Shown: positions 1 to 9,482, numbered from the stretch's first letter. The stretch: 52,318 bases of DNA from CAZGMJ01 sp964526785 (GCA_964526785.1 CAZGMJ010000039.1:1-52318), one strand, 5' to 3'. The notes: a model not told the origin generated them from the sequence alone. A program made the numbers and translations.

Positions 1-249
1 CATCGTTAATACAAACCACGACCTGTTTCACCAAAAACGCCTGAACGCTTACCTTCGATCCAATCAAGCGGCCCCCGGCCGTCGCAGAGCCAAGAGGCTG
101 CGGCAGAACGGGATGTGCTGGGCAGGGAATTGCCGGGCAAGAAAAATCTGTGTGAGAAAATGTTTGCCAATGGAGGATTTGTTTGCCATCCTATTAGTTT
201 TGCCAAAAATCGGCAGCTACCGCGTGCATCTGGTTTGGGTTGTGATCCT
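1..249. other. Leader of the V-ATPase operon, no convincing gene
   Basis: I see no confident gene, promoter or terminator here. One plus-strand frame is open from the left edge to a TGA at 251-253, which would overlap the ATPase start as ATGA. Its translation is rich in Arg, Cys and Trp and has no family features, so I do not call it. There is no strong Shine-Dalgarno before the ATG at 250. The operon promoter may lie here or left of the window. Confidence 0.4.
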
Positions 250-579
250 ATGAAAGAGATAATTGAAGAAGTACTACAGGCGGAGCAGAAAGTGGACGGT
301 ATCGTCCGGGAGGCTCGCGAGAAAGCCTCGCAAATCAAGCGAAGTGCTGAAAAAGAGGTCTCAGAAACAATCAGCGAGGCTCAGGAGAAGGCCAGAGAAA
401 TCATGCTGTCGCGTGTGGAAGAGGCAAAAAAGGAGGCCGAACGAATCCGGCGCGAGAAACTGGAGGAAGCCGAACGCCAGCGGGAGGAACTGGTGGCGAA
501 GCACGAAGAGACGATAGAGAGCCTGGTAGATCAGATACGGGGTGTAATACTGAAAACAGGGTATGAGCAGGAAGCCTGA
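250..579 (+). CDS. V-type ATPase subunit G/H-like peripheral stalk protein
   Basis: Short 109-residue protein that is almost entirely charged coiled coil (Glu, Lys, Arg and Ala heptads from about residue 5 to 95). This is the hallmark of the G/H subunit, which pairs with subunit E to form the peripheral stalk of A/V-type ATPases. The frame is open upstream to 115, but that extension is Cys- and Pro-containing and not stalk-like, so I start at the ATG at 250. It lies 2 nt before the subunit C gene, as the first gene of the operon. Family assignment rests on coiled-coil character and operon position rather than on a motif. Confident as an ATPase stalk component, less so on the letter name. Confidence 0.8.
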   Translation: MKEIIEEVLQAEQKVDGIVREAREKASQIKRSAEKEVSETISEAQEKAREIMLSRVEEAKKEAERIRREKLEEAERQREELVAKHEETIESLVDQIRGVILKTGYEQEA

Positions 580-581
580 GA

Positions 582-1649
582 ATGGCTCGCCAACTATCTA
601 AGTATTCATTTATCAATGCCAAACTGAGGGCACGAATCAGCAAGATCCTGCCCGATGAGGTTTTTACTGACCTGGCGAAAGCAGCGTCGCTGGATGAGGC
701 ACTCGCGTTATTGCGAGATACTCCTTTTGCGGTGCTCGAGGAGGTGTATTCTACGACGGGAGATTTGAAGCAAGCCGAACTGGAACTGCTCAAAAGCGAG
801 ATCGATTTATTCCGGAATATGAAGGACTACCTCCATCCGAATTCGCTTCAGCTTGTGGATGCTTTGCTTTGTCAGTTCGAGATTGACAACCTCAAGAACG
901 CGATACGCATCTTCTTTGACAGGAAGATTCGGCACCATCCGGTCGATGCCAGCGCGCACTACATACTGTATGAGCGGATCCTCCACGATATTCCTATGGA
1001 CATCATCGTGAATGCGGACCGTTTTGACGAAATTGCGGGAGCCTGCGAAGGGACCCCGTACAGTCAGATCATCAAGAAGTACAGCCGAACGGTCGAAGGC
1101 AAGGGCTCGCTGTTTCGGTTGGAAATCGCTTTCGACCACTACTACTACGACCAACTGCTCTCGGCGATCAACAAGCTGGACAAGAAGGATCGCGAGATTG
1201 CTCTGCGACTGACGGGCGTGGAGATCGACCTGCAGAACATCAACTGGATTATCCGGTTGAAGAATTACTACGAACTGCCGATGGAGACCGTCCTGTCGAC
1301 GATCGTGGCGGGCGGCTTCAACCTCAACAAGGAGGTTTTCGAGGAACTGTACCGCGCACAGAACGTCACTTCGGTACTTCAGGGGCTTATCAAGGCGAGG
1401 TATCCGGGGCTTTCGGCCCTGTTGTCCTCGCAGACATCGGACAGCACGTCAAGGCTGCTTCTGATTCGACGGGTACTCGAAGAGATCATGCAGCAGGAAG
1501 TCAATCGCATTCTCGCGGGATATCCTTTCACGATAGGCATCATTCTCGCGTATTTCATACTCAAACAGAACGAACTGAGGCGAGTTCGGATCGTCCTGAA
1601 CGCGAAGCAGTACGGCATCAAACGAGAACGGATCGAAGGCATGCTATGA
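582..1649 (+). CDS. V-type ATPase subunit C (AC39/d family)
   Basis: 355-residue, mostly helical soluble protein of the usual length for the bacterial/archaeal C subunit, the funnel-shaped protein that couples the central stalk (D, F) to the membrane c-ring. The N-terminus (ARxLSKYSFINAKLRARIS) resembles the family start, with three internally similar helical repeats. It starts 2 nt after the G/H-like gene. Its stop overlaps the start of subunit I in an ATGA (1646-1649), which indicates translational coupling. Nothing is truncated. Assignment is from overall pattern plus position between the stalk and membrane genes. Confidence 0.88.
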   Translation: MARQLSKYSFINAKLRARISKILPDEVFTDLAKAASLDEALALLRDTPFAVLEEVYSTTGDLKQAELELLKSEIDLFRNMKDYLHPNSLQLVDALLCQFEIDNLKNAIRIFFDRKIRHHPVDASAHYILYERILHDIPMDIIVNADRFDEIAGACEGTPYSQIIKKYSRTVEGKGSLFRLEIAFDHYYYDQLLSAINKLDKKDREIALRLTGVEIDLQNINWIIRLKNYYELPMETVLSTIVAGGFNLNKEVFEELYRAQNVTSVLQGLIKARYPGLSALLSSQTSDSTSRLLLIRRVLEEIMQQEVNRILAGYPFTIGIILAYFILKQNELRRVRIVLNAKQYGIKRERIEGML

Positions 1650-3667
1650 TGTTTACCACCGAAATGGTACAGCTTTTTGCGGTCGTGCTGGGCAAGGATG
1701 CGGCGAAGGTGACTGAAGCGCTCCTCCGCGAGGGGTGCATGCAGTTCATCAACATCTCCGAACTGGAGGCCGAGGACACGCAGAGCCTCTCGGCGGTCAA
1801 GCCGGGCGAATCGCTGGACCAGATTGCAGACCTGCGCCAGCGCATCGAGGGGTTCCTGCACACGAATAACGTCGTTCCGCCGGTTCCGAGCGATTCCGAT
1901 CTGAATGAGCGAAGCGACGTGGACATTGACAAAGAGAACACGCGCCTCGACGAGATAACGGCCGAGCGCGAGAGGATTCGCGAGAGGCAGCGCATTATTC
2001 AGCAGGAGATACTTAAGCTGGAGGACATCAAGCGCCAGGTGTCCATTTATGGAATCGGCCTTTCGGACGTGAAGATTCCGTCGCGGCATTCGTTCATCTC
2101 AATGGAAATCGGCAAGCTGCCGGCCCGGAACGTGCCTCAGTTCGAGGATGATATGAAGGGTCTGCCCTCGCTGCATGTCGCGATGGGCGAAGAAGACGAG
2201 ATGGCACACTACCTGCTGATTTCCATGAAGCGCGACAAAGAGCAGGTGAGAGATATCCTGGCGCGAGTCGGCTGGACGGAGGTGGAACTGCCGACGGAGC
2301 TTATGTCGGTCAAGAAGGATGTATCGAACGAACTATCGTCCAAGCTCGAGGCTCTGGCCAAGGAGCAGAAGGAACTGGCGGGCAAAGTCAATGACATTGT
2401 CAAGAAGCAGGAGGGGCACCTCAAGGACGTCTGGGTAAAGTTGCGCGTCAATGAGCTTTTTTACAAAGTGCAGGAGAACTTCAAGTCGTCTTCGCGGACG
2501 GTCGTTTTCACGGGCTGGCTGCCGGCACCCAAACAGGAGAGATTGACGAAGGCCATCCGGCGGGCGTGCGAACAGCGATGCTATCTTGAGTGGCAGAGGC
2601 CTGAAACCAGCGCGGTGGCAGCCGAGGAGGTTCCTGTACAATTTAACAACCCGAGAGTATTTGCGCCGTTCCAGATGCTCGTGCGCAATTTTGGCGTTCC
2701 GCAATACGGCACAATCGATCCGACGCCGTTCGTCATGCCCATCTACCTGATCATGTTCGGACTTATGTTTGCGGACGTCGGTCAGGGGCTGGTACTCAGC
2801 GCGCTTGGGGGACTGGGCGTATGGTGGCTGAAGGACAGGCCCGAGAAGCAGTCCGCGCGGCAGCTTTCGTGGCTTATTGTATGGTGCGGCATGGCCTCGA
2901 TGGTGTTCGGAGCGCTCTTCGGCTCGTACTTCGGGGCGGGTCTGCTCGATCCGATATGGTTCGATTTCCACGGCATCGTGTCGGGGCATAGCGCGGGCAA
3001 TTCCGTCATCAACGACATTTTCGATATTCTTTCGATCACCATTTACTTCGGCATATCCGTCATTGCGCTTGGCCTGGTGTTCAACTGGATCAATGTGATT
3101 CGCGCGAAGAAATGGATGGAACTGGTTTTCGACAAAGGCGGCATATTGGGCGGATGGATGTACGCCGGCGGCGTGTATATCGCCTATCACATGGTGTCGA
3201 CCGGCTACAGGGAGTTGCCGTCAAGCGGAAAGCTGTTTTTGCTTGCGGGACTGCCGGGCCTGCTGTTGTTTGTCAAGGAACCTTATCACTACTTCAAGCA
3301 TTCGCCGCCGGAGGCCGGAGGAGAATTCAATCCATTGATCATTCTCAATTGGCTGATGCAGTGGGTCGTTGAGCTTCTTGAGATATTCAGCGGCTATCTG
3401 TCCAACACGCTGTCTTTTATGCGAGTGGCGGGGCTGGGTATCGCGCACGTTTGCCTGATGATTTCTTTTTTCACGCTGGCGGAGATGACTTCGGGGATTG
3501 GGGCGGTAATCGTCTTGATTCTGGGCAATATGCTGGTCATCGGCCTGGAAGGGCTTTCGGCGGCCATCCAGGCGTTGAGGCTCAATTATTACGAGTTTTT
3601 CACCAAGTTCTTTCACGGAACGGGCAAGTTATACACACCAATTTCGCTAAGCAGCAGTTACAAGTAG
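1646..3667 (+). CDS. V-type ATPase subunit I (a subunit, membrane stator)
   Basis: 673 residues, the expected size. The first half (to about 340) is soluble with long coiled coil (about 95-130 and 225-265), forming the arm that contacts the peripheral stalks. The second half has about seven or eight membrane segments that form the ion half-channels. The essential channel arginine is visible in SFMRVAGLGIAH at about residue 592, in the penultimate hydrophobic region where the family has it. The start overlaps the C stop by 4 nt; a second ATG follows one codon later. The c-ring gene follows after 15 nt. Role: stator of the rotary motor and path for the translocated ion. Confidence 0.95.
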   Translation: MMFTTEMVQLFAVVLGKDAAKVTEALLREGCMQFINISELEAEDTQSLSAVKPGESLDQIADLRQRIEGFLHTNNVVPPVPSDSDLNERSDVDIDKENTRLDEITAERERIRERQRIIQQEILKLEDIKRQVSIYGIGLSDVKIPSRHSFISMEIGKLPARNVPQFEDDMKGLPSLHVAMGEEDEMAHYLLISMKRDKEQVRDILARVGWTEVELPTELMSVKKDVSNELSSKLEALAKEQKELAGKVNDIVKKQEGHLKDVWVKLRVNELFYKVQENFKSSSRTVVFTGWLPAPKQERLTKAIRRACEQRCYLEWQRPETSAVAAEEVPVQFNNPRVFAPFQMLVRNFGVPQYGTIDPTPFVMPIYLIMFGLMFADVGQGLVLSALGGLGVWWLKDRPEKQSARQLSWLIVWCGMASMVFGALFGSYFGAGLLDPIWFDFHGIVSGHSAGNSVINDIFDILSITIYFGISVIALGLVFNWINVIRAKKWMELVFDKGGILGGWMYAGGVYIAYHMVSTGYRELPSSGKLFLLAGLPGLLLFVKEPYHYFKHSPPEAGGEFNPLIILNWLMQWVVELLEIFSGYLSNTLSFMRVAGLGIAHVCLMISFFTLAEMTSGIGAVIVLILGNMLVIGLEGLSAAIQALRLNYYEFFTKFFHGTGKLYTPISLSSSYK

Positions 3668-3682
3668 GAAAGGAAAGAAACC

Positions 3683-4081
3683 GTGAACGACCAAATCAAC
3701 AAGTTCAAGTCTAATGTGGTTCAGAGTCTGGTAGTGCTCGTTACAATCATGGCGATCGTTGCGACTGTCTTCTGCACACAAGCCTTTGCGGGAGCGTCCA
3801 GCGAAGAGATCGAAGTACCTAGTGAAGAGGAGATGACCCAGACGCAGACACATACACAGAATTCTGAGGGTCTCAAGTATGCACTCGTTGCCGCGGCGGT
3901 GGCTTTCGGGCTTGGAGCGATTGGTGCGGGCATTGCAATTTCGCACGTTGGTGCGGCCGCCATGGGCGCCGTTGCGGAAAAGCCTCAGATCGCAGGCCAG
4001 GCGCTGATCTTCGTAGCGCTGGCGGAAGGTATTGTTGTTTTTGGTTTCATTACGGCCCTGATGATTCTCGGCAAGGTCTGA
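3683..4081 (+). CDS. V-type ATPase subunit K (c-ring proteolipid) with signal-like N-terminus
   Basis: 132 residues beginning at GTG, with a purine-rich AGGAAAGGAAAG just upstream. The C-terminal 70 residues form one helical hairpin (about 65-98 and 104-131) joined by the polar loop AEKP. The ion-binding carboxylate is Glu115 in ALAEGIVVFG, with Gln106 on the same helix. Before the hairpin are a hydrophobic stretch (about 12-36) that looks like a cleavable signal peptide ending QAFA, and an acidic, Thr/Gln-rich linker. From memory, some other bacterial V-type c-subunits also start with a signal-like segment. The residue after Glu115 is Gly rather than Ser or Thr, so the coupling ion (proton or sodium) cannot be read directly. 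Confidence 0.95.
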   Translation: MNDQINKFKSNVVQSLVVLVTIMAIVATVFCTQAFAGASSEEIEVPSEEEMTQTQTHTQNSEGLKYALVAAAVAFGLGAIGAGIAISHVGAAAMGAVAEKPQIAGQALIFVALAEGIVVFGFITALMILGKV

Positions 4082-4088
4082 CGCTGCG

Positions 4089-4394
4089 ATGAAGTATTCG
4101 ATCATAGGCGACGAAGATACGGTTCTTGGATTCGGCATTGTAGGCATTGCAGGCAAGGTCGCAACGGATTCCGAGGAGGCACAGCGCGCCTTTCGGACGT
4201 TGCTCCAGGATAAGGAAGTCGGGATTATCATCATCACCGAGCGCGTCGCCGACATGATGCGGGCAACCGTGGACAACTATCTGTTCACTTCGGATTTTCC
4301 ACTGGTGGTGGAGATTCCGGATCGCAAGGGAACCAAGCCGGACCGCCCCGGGATACGAGAAATGGTGAACACCGCTATAGGAATAAAACTGTAA
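4089..4394 (+). CDS. V-type ATPase subunit F
   Basis: 101 residues, the standard length. It begins with the family's Rossmann-like MKYSIIGDEDTVLGFGIVGI, in which the conserved GDEDTV-GF element is plain. Next comes IIIITE, and near the end a PDRKG-like segment. F sits on subunit D in the central stalk and modulates rotation. It lies 7 nt after the c-ring gene. The 63-nt gap to subunit E carries no obvious gene. Confidence 0.95.
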   Translation: MKYSIIGDEDTVLGFGIVGIAGKVATDSEEAQRAFRTLLQDKEVGIIIITERVADMMRATVDNYLFTSDFPLVVEIPDRKGTKPDRPGIREMVNTAIGIKL

Positions 4395-4457
4395 GTGTCC
4401 GGGTTCCTCCCGGGTCGAGCATGACGGTTCGGAAGGGTTTCAGAGGTATAGAAGCTT

Positions 4458-5096
4458 ATGGCATCGGCAGAGAAGCACAAAAGCGAATTGATCTCAGGCA
4501 TCGAGACGGACGCTCGGGCCGAGGTCGAGCAAATTATCCAGGAAGCAGAAACGCAGGCGGCGGAGAAACGCAAGTATGGACAGAAGAAAGCCGAGTCACT
4601 GCTGAGCAGCGCGAAGGAGAAGGCCGACGAGCAGGCCGAAGCTGCGAAGAGGAAGATCATCTCCGGCGTGGAACTGGAAGTGCGCCGGCGCGCGATGCGT
4701 ATTCGCGACGACGTGATTCAAAGCATCATGGACCGAGCAGTGGAAAGGCTCGGTACGATGGTGGAAGATCCGCAGTACCGTGGGGTACTTAAGCACTGGA
4801 TTGCAGAAGCAGCTGTCGGCCTCGACGCCGAATCAGCCGAGGTTAACGCCACCGAGCCGGAACGACGATTGATCGACGAGCAACTGCTTGGTGAAGCGGC
4901 CGACGAGGTGCGCCAGAAGACCGGCAAGAACGTAACGCTGAGGTTGTCCGAAGCCCAGCCTTTACAAGGGCAAGGCGTGGTCCTGACTGCCGCGGATGGA
5001 CGGACGGCTTTTAATAACCAGGTGAAGACGCGAATGCTGCGGCAGCAGCGGGAGATTCGTACGCTGATATACGACAGCCTATTCACTGAGTCATAG
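4458..5096 (+). CDS. V-type ATPase subunit E
   Basis: 212 residues. The N-terminal half (about 1-90) is a charged coiled coil rich in Ala, Glu and Lys. The C-terminal half is a mixed alpha/beta globular domain, as in the family, ending with a typical LxYDSLF-type tail. E pairs with the G/H-like protein (first gene) as the peripheral stalk holding the A/B hexamer. An AGAGG sits at a good distance before the ATG. The A gene follows after 11 nt. Confidence 0.9.
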   Translation: MASAEKHKSELISGIETDARAEVEQIIQEAETQAAEKRKYGQKKAESLLSSAKEKADEQAEAAKRKIISGVELEVRRRAMRIRDDVIQSIMDRAVERLGTMVEDPQYRGVLKHWIAEAAVGLDAESAEVNATEPERRLIDEQLLGEAADEVRQKTGKNVTLRLSEAQPLQGQGVVLTAADGRTAFNNQVKTRMLRQQREIRTLIYDSLFTES

Positions 5097-5107
5097 CAAG
5101 AGCAATT

Positions 5108-6880
5108 ATGAAAGACAGGATAATAGGACAGGTAAAGCGCGTGAACGGCCCCGTTATCGAGGTGATGGGGATCACCGACGCCGAGATGTTCGAACTGGTT
5201 CGCGTGGGCGAGGAGAATCTGATCGGTGAAATCATCAAGCTGGAGACGCACAATGCCGTGGTTCAGGTGTATGAGGACACCACGGGAATCGCCCCTCACG
5301 ATCCTGTCTACGGAGCGGGACGGCAGCTCTCTGTGGAACTTGGGCCGGGCATGGTCGGCACGATTTACGACGGCATTCAGCGGCCTCTCGAAGCAATTCG
5401 ACAGATATCGGAGATATACATCAAACGCGGCATCAGCGTGCCATCGCTCGACCGAACGCGGAAGTGGCACTTCGTGCCGTCGGCCAAGGCGGGAGATCAT
5501 GTCGCAGGCGGTACGGTCATCGGGGCCGTCCAGGAGACGGAGAATCTGACGCATAAGATTTTGGTGCCGCCGAACGAATCCGGTGTCCTCGATTCTATTG
5601 CGCCCGAGGGGGACTATACGGTCGAAGATGTCATCGGCATACTCAAGAGCAAGGAATCGGGCGATACGGATCTTTTTCTGATGCATCGATGGCCCATTCG
5701 CGTTCAGCGACCGACCGCCCGGCGTCTCGGCCTGGACATACCGCTGGTGACGGGTCAACGCGTCATCGACACGCTGTTTCCCGTGGCCAAAGGCGGAACA
5801 GTAGCCATTCCCGGCGGCTTCGGAACGGGCAAGACGATGACCCAGCAGGCGGTGGCAAAGTGGTGCGATGCGGATCTGATCGTGTACATCGGCTGCGGCG
5901 AGCGGGGCAATGAAATAACCGACGTGCTGACCGAGTTCCCGAAGCTGGTCGATCCACGAACGGGAAGATCGCTGATGGAGCGCACCATTCTTATCGCCAA
6001 CACATCGAATATGCCCGTCTCGGCCCGCGAGGCGAGCATCTATACGGGTATTACGATGGCCGAGTATTTCCGCGATCAGGGCAGCCACGTGGCGGTGATG
6101 GCTGATTCGACGTCGCGATGGGCCGAGGCCCTGCGAGAGCTTTCGGGACGCATGGAAGAGATGCCTGCAGAGGAAGGCTTTCCGGCGTATCTGCCTACGA
6201 AGGTCGCGGAGTTCTACGAGCGGGCCGGCTCGATGGAGGCGTTGAGCGGTCAGAACGGATCGGTCAGCATTATCGGTGCGGTCTCACCTCCCGGCGGCGA
6301 CTTTTCCGAACCTGTTACGCAGCACACCAAGCGGTTTATTCGGTGCTTCTGGGCGCTGGACAGGCACCTCGCCAATGCGCGGCACTATCCGGCTATTTCC
6401 TGGCTGGACAGCTACAGCGAATACCTCAGTGAAATGGCCTCATGGTGGGAGCAGGAGATCAGTTCCGAGTGGCTCAGCGACCGGACCGAGATTATGGAAC
6501 TTCTGCACAAAGAGGTCCGACTCCAGCAGGTAGTCAAGCTGGTGGGCCCGGACGCTTTGCCCGACACCCAACGATTCGTGCTGGAGGTTTGCACGCTGTT
6601 CAAGAATGCCTTCCTGCAGCAGAATGCGTACGATGCGATCGACACGTTCAGCACAGTCCAAAAACAGGCCAGGATGCTGCACATTATCGTTACGTACTGG
6701 AAGCGGGGTTCAGAAGCCATCAAGGGCGGCGTTACACTGGTGAAGTTGAGGAAGATGAAGGTCTATCAGGACATTGTGAAAATGAAGTTTTCCATACCGA
6801 ACGAAGACTTGTCGGGCCTGGACAAGATCGAGGCCAAGCTCGAGCGTTCGATGGATCAACTGGAGGCGCTGCATGCCTGA
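5108..6880 (+). CDS. V-type ATPase catalytic subunit A
   Basis: 590-residue catalytic subunit. The P-loop GGFGTGKT is at residues 236-243 and the catalytic Glu lies in GCGERGNE near residue 265. The family-specific insertion before the P-loop (about 110-200, including the VPPNESG region) is present and separates it from F-type beta. PPGGDFSEPVTQ is also visible. Three copies with three B subunits form the ATP-driven or ATP-making head. Its stop overlaps the B start by 8 nt. No key residue is missing. Confidence 0.98.
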   Translation: MKDRIIGQVKRVNGPVIEVMGITDAEMFELVRVGEENLIGEIIKLETHNAVVQVYEDTTGIAPHDPVYGAGRQLSVELGPGMVGTIYDGIQRPLEAIRQISEIYIKRGISVPSLDRTRKWHFVPSAKAGDHVAGGTVIGAVQETENLTHKILVPPNESGVLDSIAPEGDYTVEDVIGILKSKESGDTDLFLMHRWPIRVQRPTARRLGLDIPLVTGQRVIDTLFPVAKGGTVAIPGGFGTGKTMTQQAVAKWCDADLIVYIGCGERGNEITDVLTEFPKLVDPRTGRSLMERTILIANTSNMPVSAREASIYTGITMAEYFRDQGSHVAVMADSTSRWAEALRELSGRMEEMPAEEGFPAYLPTKVAEFYERAGSMEALSGQNGSVSIIGAVSPPGGDFSEPVTQHTKRFIRCFWALDRHLANARHYPAISWLDSYSEYLSEMASWWEQEISSEWLSDRTEIMELLHKEVRLQQVVKLVGPDALPDTQRFVLEVCTLFKNAFLQQNAYDAIDTFSTVQKQARMLHIIVTYWKRGSEAIKGGVTLVKLRKMKVYQDIVKMKFSIPNEDLSGLDKIEAKLERSMDQLEALHA

Positions 6881-8273
6881 GCATACGAACAAGGAACTTC
6901 TGTCGGGGCGCGAATACATCGGTGTCGACAAGATTGACGGCCCTTTGATTTTCGTAAGCAAGACACACGACGTGGGATACAGAGATCTTATCGAATGTGT
7001 GGACGCCGACGGATACGTACGTCTCGGCATTGTGCTCGAATCGTCCACGGACGTTGTGGTCGCACAGGTCTTCGAGGGCACGGCGGGACTGACACTGCCG
7101 AACACGCGGATTCGGTTTTCCGGCGAACCGCTCACGATTGCGGTCTCCAGAGACATGCTGGGACGCGTGTTCAACGGTCTGGGGCATCCAATTGACGGCG
7201 GGCCTCCGCAGCGCAGCGATATCGAACTGGACGTTAACGGCATGGCGATCAATCCAACGTCGCGCCAGTATCCGCGGGACTTCATTCAGACGGGCATCTC
7301 CGTGATTGATGGAATGAACACGCTGATTCGCGGCCAAAAACTACCTATCTTCTCCGGCAACGGCCTGCCTCACAATCAGCTCGCGGCCCAGATCGCCAGG
7401 CAGGCCAAAATTCGCGGGACCGAAACGGAATTCGCGGTGGTCTTCGCCGCTATGGGCGTCAAGCACGATGTCGCGCGCTTCTTCACGCAGTCCTTCGAAG
7501 AAAGCGGCGTACTGGAGAACGTTGCGTTGTTCCTGTCGCTGGCGGACGATCCTTCGATCGAACGATTGATTACTCCAAGAACGGCGTTAACACTGGCCGA
7601 GTATCTGGCCTTCAACGAGGGGATGCACGTGCTGGTCATCATGACCGACATGACGAACTACTGCGAGTCTCTACGGGAGATTTCGACGATCCGGGGGGAG
7701 ATACCCTCGCGCAAGGGCTATCCCGGTTATCTCTATTCCGACCTGGCGGAACTGTACGAACGCTCGGGAATGATCAAGGGCCACGAAGGATCGATTACAT
7801 CGGTGCCGATCCTGACGATGCCCAACGACGACATATCTCATCCCGTGCCCGATCTGTCGGGATATATTACCGAGGGGCAGATCGTGTTCGAGCGAGAGAT
7901 GGACGGACGGGGCATTTTTCCGCCGGTTGCGGGACTGCCCTCGCTGTCGCGACTGATGAAAGACGGTATCGGAGAGGGGATGACGCGAGAAGATCATCCG
8001 CACCTTGCAAGTCAGTTGTTTGCAGCGTATAGTTACGTCAAGGACGTTCGCAATCTGGCCTCGGTTATCGGCGAAGAAGAACTGACTCCGCTCGATCGCA
8101 ATTACATGGAATTCGGCAACGCGTTCGAGCAGCGTTTCGTCTCACAGCGTCAGGATGAGAACCGAAGCATAGAAGAAACGCTGGATTTGGGCTGGGAAGT
8201 CCTGCGACTGCTGCCGGTGGACGAACTGCACAGGATAACGGACGAGGAAATCGAAAAGTATTACGGCGCATAA
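6873..8273 (+). CDS. V-type ATPase regulatory subunit B
   Basis: 466 residues, standard length. It resembles subunit A but has no P-loop: the equivalent segment reads FSGNGLPHNQLAAQIARQ, the conserved B-subunit version. Further family signatures are ITDMTNYCESLREIS and PDLSGYITEGQI. It forms the non-catalytic nucleotide sites of the A3B3 head. The ATG lies inside the end of subunit A (8-nt overlap), which suggests coupled translation and equal stoichiometry. Subunit D follows after 12 nt. Confidence 0.98.
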   Translation: MPEHTNKELLSGREYIGVDKIDGPLIFVSKTHDVGYRDLIECVDADGYVRLGIVLESSTDVVVAQVFEGTAGLTLPNTRIRFSGEPLTIAVSRDMLGRVFNGLGHPIDGGPPQRSDIELDVNGMAINPTSRQYPRDFIQTGISVIDGMNTLIRGQKLPIFSGNGLPHNQLAAQIARQAKIRGTETEFAVVFAAMGVKHDVARFFTQSFEESGVLENVALFLSLADDPSIERLITPRTALTLAEYLAFNEGMHVLVIMTDMTNYCESLREISTIRGEIPSRKGYPGYLYSDLAELYERSGMIKGHEGSITSVPILTMPNDDISHPVPDLSGYITEGQIVFEREMDGRGIFPPVAGLPSLSRLMKDGIGEGMTREDHPHLASQLFAAYSYVKDVRNLASVIGEEELTPLDRNYMEFGNAFEQRFVSQRQDENRSIEETLDLGWEVLRLLPVDELHRITDEEIEKYYGA

Positions 8274-8285
8274 CAGGCATCTGCA

Positions 8286-8939
8286 ATGGCGCAGCTTAAT
8301 TACGCTCCGACAAAGACGAACCTACTGAAGCTCAGAAACGATCTGAACTTCGCCCGGCAGGGGTACGAACTGCTGGACCAGAAGCGCAACATTCTGATCA
8401 TCGAGCTTCTCGCCCTCGTGGACCAGACGGCGGACTTCCAAAAACGCGTCGAAGACGCGCTGGCCAAGGCGTATAAGGCGCTCGAGGAGGCGGTGCTGGA
8501 TATGGGCAAGCTGAAGGTGCAGTATCTGACCGGGGCCGTGCACATCGACACGGACGTCACAATCGGTTCGCGTCGAGTCATGGGGGTCAGTCTACCCGTA
8601 ATCGATACGGATTTTCGAGAGCATTCGCCCTACTACAGTCCGATGGGCACGAGCTTCTGGATCGACAGTTCCGTGTACTTCTTCAAGGAAGTTCTGAAAC
8701 TGCTCGGCAAATTGTCGGAGTTGAAGATATCCGTCCTGCGCCTTGCAAATGAAGTCAAGAAGACAATTCGCAAGGTCAACGCCCTTGAGAAGATCGCCAT
8801 TCCCAACCTGCACGAGACGGTTCACTACATCGAAAGCAGACTGGAAGAGAATGAGCGGGACATGGTTACGCTGATGAAGCTGGTCAAGGAACGGCTTGAA
8901 AAGAAACGGGCCCAAACAGTGGAGAAGAACCGTGAGTAA
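8286..8939 (+). CDS. V-type ATPase subunit D (central shaft)
   Basis: 217 residues, nearly all helical. The N-terminus has the family pattern PTKTNLLKLRNDLNFARQGYELLDQKR and the C-terminus has a matching long helix (about 155-215) rich in Arg, Glu and Lys. Together they form the antiparallel coiled-coil rotor axle inside A3B3. It is the last ATPase gene. Its stop overlaps the GTG start of the stress protein gene by 8 nt, so the next gene is almost certainly in the same transcript. Confidence 0.95.
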   Translation: MAQLNYAPTKTNLLKLRNDLNFARQGYELLDQKRNILIIELLALVDQTADFQKRVEDALAKAYKALEEAVLDMGKLKVQYLTGAVHIDTDVTIGSRRVMGVSLPVIDTDFREHSPYYSPMGTSFWIDSSVYFFKEVLKLLGKLSELKISVLRLANEVKKTIRKVNALEKIAIPNLHETVHYIESRLEENERDMVTLMKLVKERLEKKRAQTVEKNRE

Positions 8940-9420
8940 ACCCATACAGAAAATGATGGTTTATATCGATGGTACGGAGCAATCTGTCACTGCCGCCCAG
9001 TATGCAATCTGTCTGGCATCTTTTTGCAGAGTGGAGCTTGTGGTGCTCTACGTAATCAATACACGGGCGGTGGAGGATTTGCTCAAGGCACGGATATTCC
9101 TGGCCGACGAGCAGGTCGAATACGAGCACGATATGGAAGCGGACGCCGAGCGGTACCTGAACTACGTAAACGAACTGGCGATCAAGAAAGGCGTCTCGAT
9201 TACCAAGAAACACGCCAAGGGAAGCGTACACAAAGAGATCGTCGATGCCGCGCACGAAGAGGAGATCGACCTGCTGATCGTGGGGGAATTGTCCCGCATT
9301 CGCAGCAGGCGGGACGAGTTCTACGATGAAACCGAGCGTGCGATACGCACCGTCGGCTGTTCGATCCTTGTGGTCAAAGACGAAGACCGTGTGTGGGAGA
9401 TGTACAATTCACTGGCGTAA
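8932..9420 (+). CDS. Universal stress protein (UspA family)
   Basis: 162 residues from a GTG preceded by GGAG (about 8 nt spacing). The frame extends upstream to 8896, but that part only overlaps subunit D and is basic and unlike the family. The domain is a UspA alpha/beta fold: a first beta strand (KMMVYIDGT), a long variable helix, a strand IDLLIVGELS and a final strand CSILVVKDE. The canonical ATP-binding G-2x-G-9x-G-[ST] near the C-terminus is not clear, since the segment reads GELSRIRSRRDEFYDE, so it may not bind ATP. Translational overlap with subunit D places it in the V-ATPase operon. Role there unknown; stress- or energy-linked control is inference. Confidence 0.85.
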   Translation: MSKPIQKMMVYIDGTEQSVTAAQYAICLASFCRVELVVLYVINTRAVEDLLKARIFLADEQVEYEHDMEADAERYLNYVNELAIKKGVSITKKHAKGSVHKEIVDAAHEEEIDLLIVGELSRIRSRRDEFYDETERAIRTVGCSILVVKDEDRVWEMYNSLA

Positions 9421-9482
9421 GAGGCCGACGATAAAATGATGACAAGTGCTTTTGGTACATAGAACTTCAGGAGCAGTGTGTT

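Noticed and set aside
2..253. Plus-strand frame open from the left edge that ends in an ATGA overlap with the first ATPase gene
   Set aside because: The overlap is tempting, but the translation is Arg-, Cys- and Trp-rich and shows no family features.
2333..3190. A 285-codon minus-strand frame
   Set aside because: Antisense to subunit I and rich in Arg, Pro and His, as expected of a shadow.
4718..6088. A 456-codon minus-strand frame
   Set aside because: It is antisense to subunits E and A, whose motifs are intact; it is a codon-bias shadow with no protein features.
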